DNA of 8,765 bases, from positions 1 to 8,765 of the forward strand of contig USJH01000039.1 of assembly GCA_900554955.1 (NCBI GenBank). The letters are read 5' to 3'. A model generated the notes under the pieces. That model was not told the origin of the DNA. It saw only the letters and a program-made list of their open reading frames with translations, and did no database searches. This document shows positions 7,344 through 8,765 of the stretch, in pieces (the stretch's first letter is position 1; the number at the start of each line of letters is the position of its first letter). This stretch comes from an uncultured Clostridia bacterium. GTDB taxonomy: Bacteria > Bacillota > Clostridia > Christensenellales > UBA1242. The position numbers and the translations under genes were made by a program.

Positions 7344-7376
7344 AATAAAGGTTAAAAAAAGAATAGGATAATATCG

Positions 7377-8498
7377 ATGATAACAGTAAGACAGATTTCA
7401 AAAAGAAAAGACTTCAAAAAGTTTGTAAAATTTCCAGACAAGCTTTATAAAGATAATAAGTGTTGGGTTCCACCATTTGAACAAGACGAACTTGACCTTA
7501 CAAATCCAAAGAAAAATGCGTGTTTTGAAGAATCAGAAGCATCATATTTTTTGGCTGAAGAAGATGGAAAGGTTGTTGGACGAATTTCAGGCATCATTTC
7601 ACATGCATACAATCAAAAAAACAACACAAAACGTGCAAGATTTTCTCGTTTTGAATGCATAGACAACAAAGAAGTTGCCGACATGCTTTTAAAAGCAGCT
7701 GAGGACTGGGCTCGTGAAAAAGGAATGGACAGTATTCATGGTCCCCTTGGATTTAACGATTTGGAACGTGAAGGACTTTTGATTTCTGGATTTGACAAAG
7801 TTGGTTGCTTTCTCACAAACTATAACATGCCATATTATCAAAAGTTTATTGAAGACAATGGTTACACCCCAGATGCAAAATGGGTTGAATGGCGAATTCC
7901 AGTTCCAGAAACAATGAATGAAAGAGTTGAAAGAGTTTGTGCAGAAGTTCAAAAACGTTATGGTTTTTATGAAAAACAATTCAAATCTTCAAAAGAGATT
8001 TTGGATAAATATGGCTATAAATTCTTCGAACTTCTTGACGAATGCTATAAAAACATCTATGGAACAATTCCTTTCAACAAAAAACTTGTTGATCAAACAA
8101 TTGCTTCTTTCCGCATTATTATTGACAAAAGATATGTAAGTTTAATTTTCAATAAAGAAGACGAACTTATCGGCTTTGGAGTTGGCTTCCCTTCTCTTGC
8201 AGATGCAATGATCAAGTGTCGTGGAAGATATCTCCTAACAGGAATTTTCCGCCTCCTTCATGCAATCAAACACCCAAAAGTTGTTGAGCTTGGTCTTATT
8301 GCTGTTAAACCAGAATATCAGAAAAAAGGTGTTACAAGTGTTATCATTCATAGCATTCTTAAAAGAATGATTGAATCCAACATTGAATATTGCGACACTG
8401 GCTGCCAACTTGAAGACAATATTCCAGCAATTCAAGCGCTTGACATGTTTGATCGTGAAGCTATCCGCCGTCGAGTTTGTTACATAAAGCAGTTATAA
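7377..8498 (+). CDS. GNAT-fold N-acetyltransferase-like protein, two-domain
   Basis: A 373-residue soluble protein of a conserved GNAT-related family found mainly in Bacteroidota and Clostridia and usually annotated only as N-acetyltransferase or hypothetical. The N-terminal part (1-175) shows the family's hallmarks: KFPDKLYKDNKCWVPPFEQD (18-37), GKVVGRISGII (64-74), HGPLGFNDLEREGLLISGFD (121-140) and YNMPYY (149-154). The C-terminal half contains a GNAT core: ELIGFGVGFPS (263-273), then LGLIAVKPEYQKKGVTSVII (305-324), which matches the acetyl-CoA motif A (Q/R-x-x-G-x-G/A) except that the last position is T320. It ends with EDNIPAIQALD (346-356). ATG at 7377 has AGGA at 7365-7368, eight bases upstream. 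The acceptor substrate is unknown. It stands alone, divergent from the flippase gene and followed by its own terminator. Family membership is confident; catalytic activity is inferred. Confidence 0.87.
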   Translation: MITVRQISKRKDFKKFVKFPDKLYKDNKCWVPPFEQDELDLTNPKKNACFEESEASYFLAEEDGKVVGRISGIISHAYNQKNNTKRARFSRFECIDNKEVADMLLKAAEDWAREKGMDSIHGPLGFNDLEREGLLISGFDKVGCFLTNYNMPYYQKFIEDNGYTPDAKWVEWRIPVPETMNERVERVCAEVQKRYGFYEKQFKSSKEILDKYGYKFFELLDECYKNIYGTIPFNKKLVDQTIASFRIIIDKRYVSLIFNKEDELIGFGVGFPSLADAMIKCRGRYLLTGIFRLLHAIKHPKVVELGLIAVKPEYQKKGVTSVIIHSILKRMIESNIEYCDTGCQLEDNIPAIQALDMFDREAIRRRVCYIKQL

Positions 8499-8546
8499 GT
8501 TGTATTTTCTTTTTAAATTTGAACAAAATTTTACAAACAAATAAAC

Positions 8547-8574
8547 AATCCACGAGTTTTACTCGTGGATTTTT
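8547..8574 (+). terminator. Intrinsic terminator after the GNAT gene
   Basis: A perfect 10-bp stem is formed by AATCCACGAG (8547-8556) and CTCGTGGATT (8562-8571) around a TTTTA loop. The T-tract runs from 8570 to 8574. It lies about 50 bases after the stop codon at 8498. Confidence 0.9.
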
Positions 8575-8582
8575 GTTGTTCG

Positions 8583-8611
8583 TTATCAAACAGATAGAGA
8601 AAAATTATAAT
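8583..8611 (+). promoter_or_regulatory. Putative promoter for a transcript leaving the window
   Basis: TTATCA (8583-8588), 17 bases, then a perfect TATAAT (8606-8611), directly after the terminator of the preceding gene. This is the cleanest promoter-like arrangement in the window and implies a transcript starting near 8618 and running rightward off the contig. Confidence 0.48.
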
Positions 8612-8617
8612 ATAAAG

Positions 8618-8738
8618 AAAACATTTTAAACGATAGCTATAAGATGTAGAGAGTTCAAAAACGGAGAGCAACAGGTTTACTTAGATTTTCGAGTTTAAAG
8701 GTTAAAACAAGGTTCCCGATAGTATCCGTTGTTACATC
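8618..8738 (+). other. ORF-free leader, possibly structured RNA, unidentified
   Basis: About 120 bases downstream of the promoter have no usable ORF on either strand; the only ATG on the plus strand (8644) is followed at once by a stop. Possible pairings are AACGGA (8660-8665) with TCCGTT (8725-8730), and CCGAT (8716-8720) with ATCGG (8736-8740). The TCCGTT lies in the loop of the second hairpin, so both together would make a pseudoknot. I do not recognise a known riboswitch, T-box, tmRNA, 6S, SRP or RNase P signature. It may simply be a 5' untranslated region. Confidence 0.25.
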
Positions 8739-8765
8739 GGCGGGGGGTGTGTGGTTGGTTTTTGT
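8739..8765. other. G/T-rich low-complexity contig end, probable artefact
   Basis: From 8739 the sequence turns abruptly into a G-run and G/T-only sequence. This matches the outward-reading G-rich tail at the left end and contrasts with the AT-rich genome. Both ends having the same outward bias suggests low-quality read tails built into the assembly. Confidence 0.55.

Noticed and set aside
8618..8738. T-box, SAM or glycine riboswitch (AGAGAG and GGAGAG look-alikes)
   Set aside because: The diagnostic cores, such as TGG-ACC-G of T-boxes or the conserved SAM and glycine aptamer blocks, are not present.
1..8765. CRISPR arrays, insertion sequences, tRNA genes, phage or defence genes
   Set aside because: I saw no regularly spaced direct repeats, transposase motifs, terminal inverted repeats, cloverleaf sequences or defence-family proteins on either strand.

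Overview
The window is AT-rich, uses strong Shine-Dalgarno sites and intrinsic terminators, and carries an RnfC-family electron-transfer protein, a SpoVB/MurJ-type flippase and a tandem pair of half-size TSUP transporters. This points to a low-GC Gram-positive bacterium, most likely an uncultured member of the Clostridia (Bacillota); the assignment is inference from gene content. TGA is used as a stop codon, so the standard bacterial code applies. Both ends run into G-rich low-complexity sequence when read outward. The window is therefore probably a complete short metagenomic contig with unreliable last bases.

Layout, left to right. (1) Bases 1-1235, minus strand: a partial rnfC-like gene cut by the contig end inside its second iron-sulfur motif. 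(2) 1281-1312: an intrinsic terminator closing a minus-strand two-gene unit at 1361-2153. The unit encodes two half-length TSUP (TauE/SafE) permease subunits whose stop and start codons are one base apart. (3) 2261-5530, plus strand: a 1089-residue secreted, membrane-anchored surface protein made of four diverged beta-sandwich-like modules, the least described object here. (4) 5545-5573: a bidirectional terminator shared with the convergent gene that follows. (5) 5628-7193, minus strand: a multi-pass lipid-linked saccharide flippase of the SpoVB/MurJ group. (6) 7377-8498, plus strand: a 373-residue GNAT-fold protein, followed by a strong terminator at 8547-8574. (7) 8583-8765: a promoter-like sequence and an AT-rich stretch without an ORF, probably the start of the leader of a gene beyond the contig.

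The genes form several separate transcription units in alternating directions, and nothing shows that they work as one pathway. The common theme is the cell envelope: Rnf-type membrane energetics, anion transport, a surface protein and cell-wall precursor or polysaccharide flipping. I found no CRISPR array, mobile element, tRNA, rRNA or defence system. The best candidates for something undescribed are the four-module surface protein, the RnfC variant that lacks the family's glycine-rich motif, and the unexplained leader at the right end.
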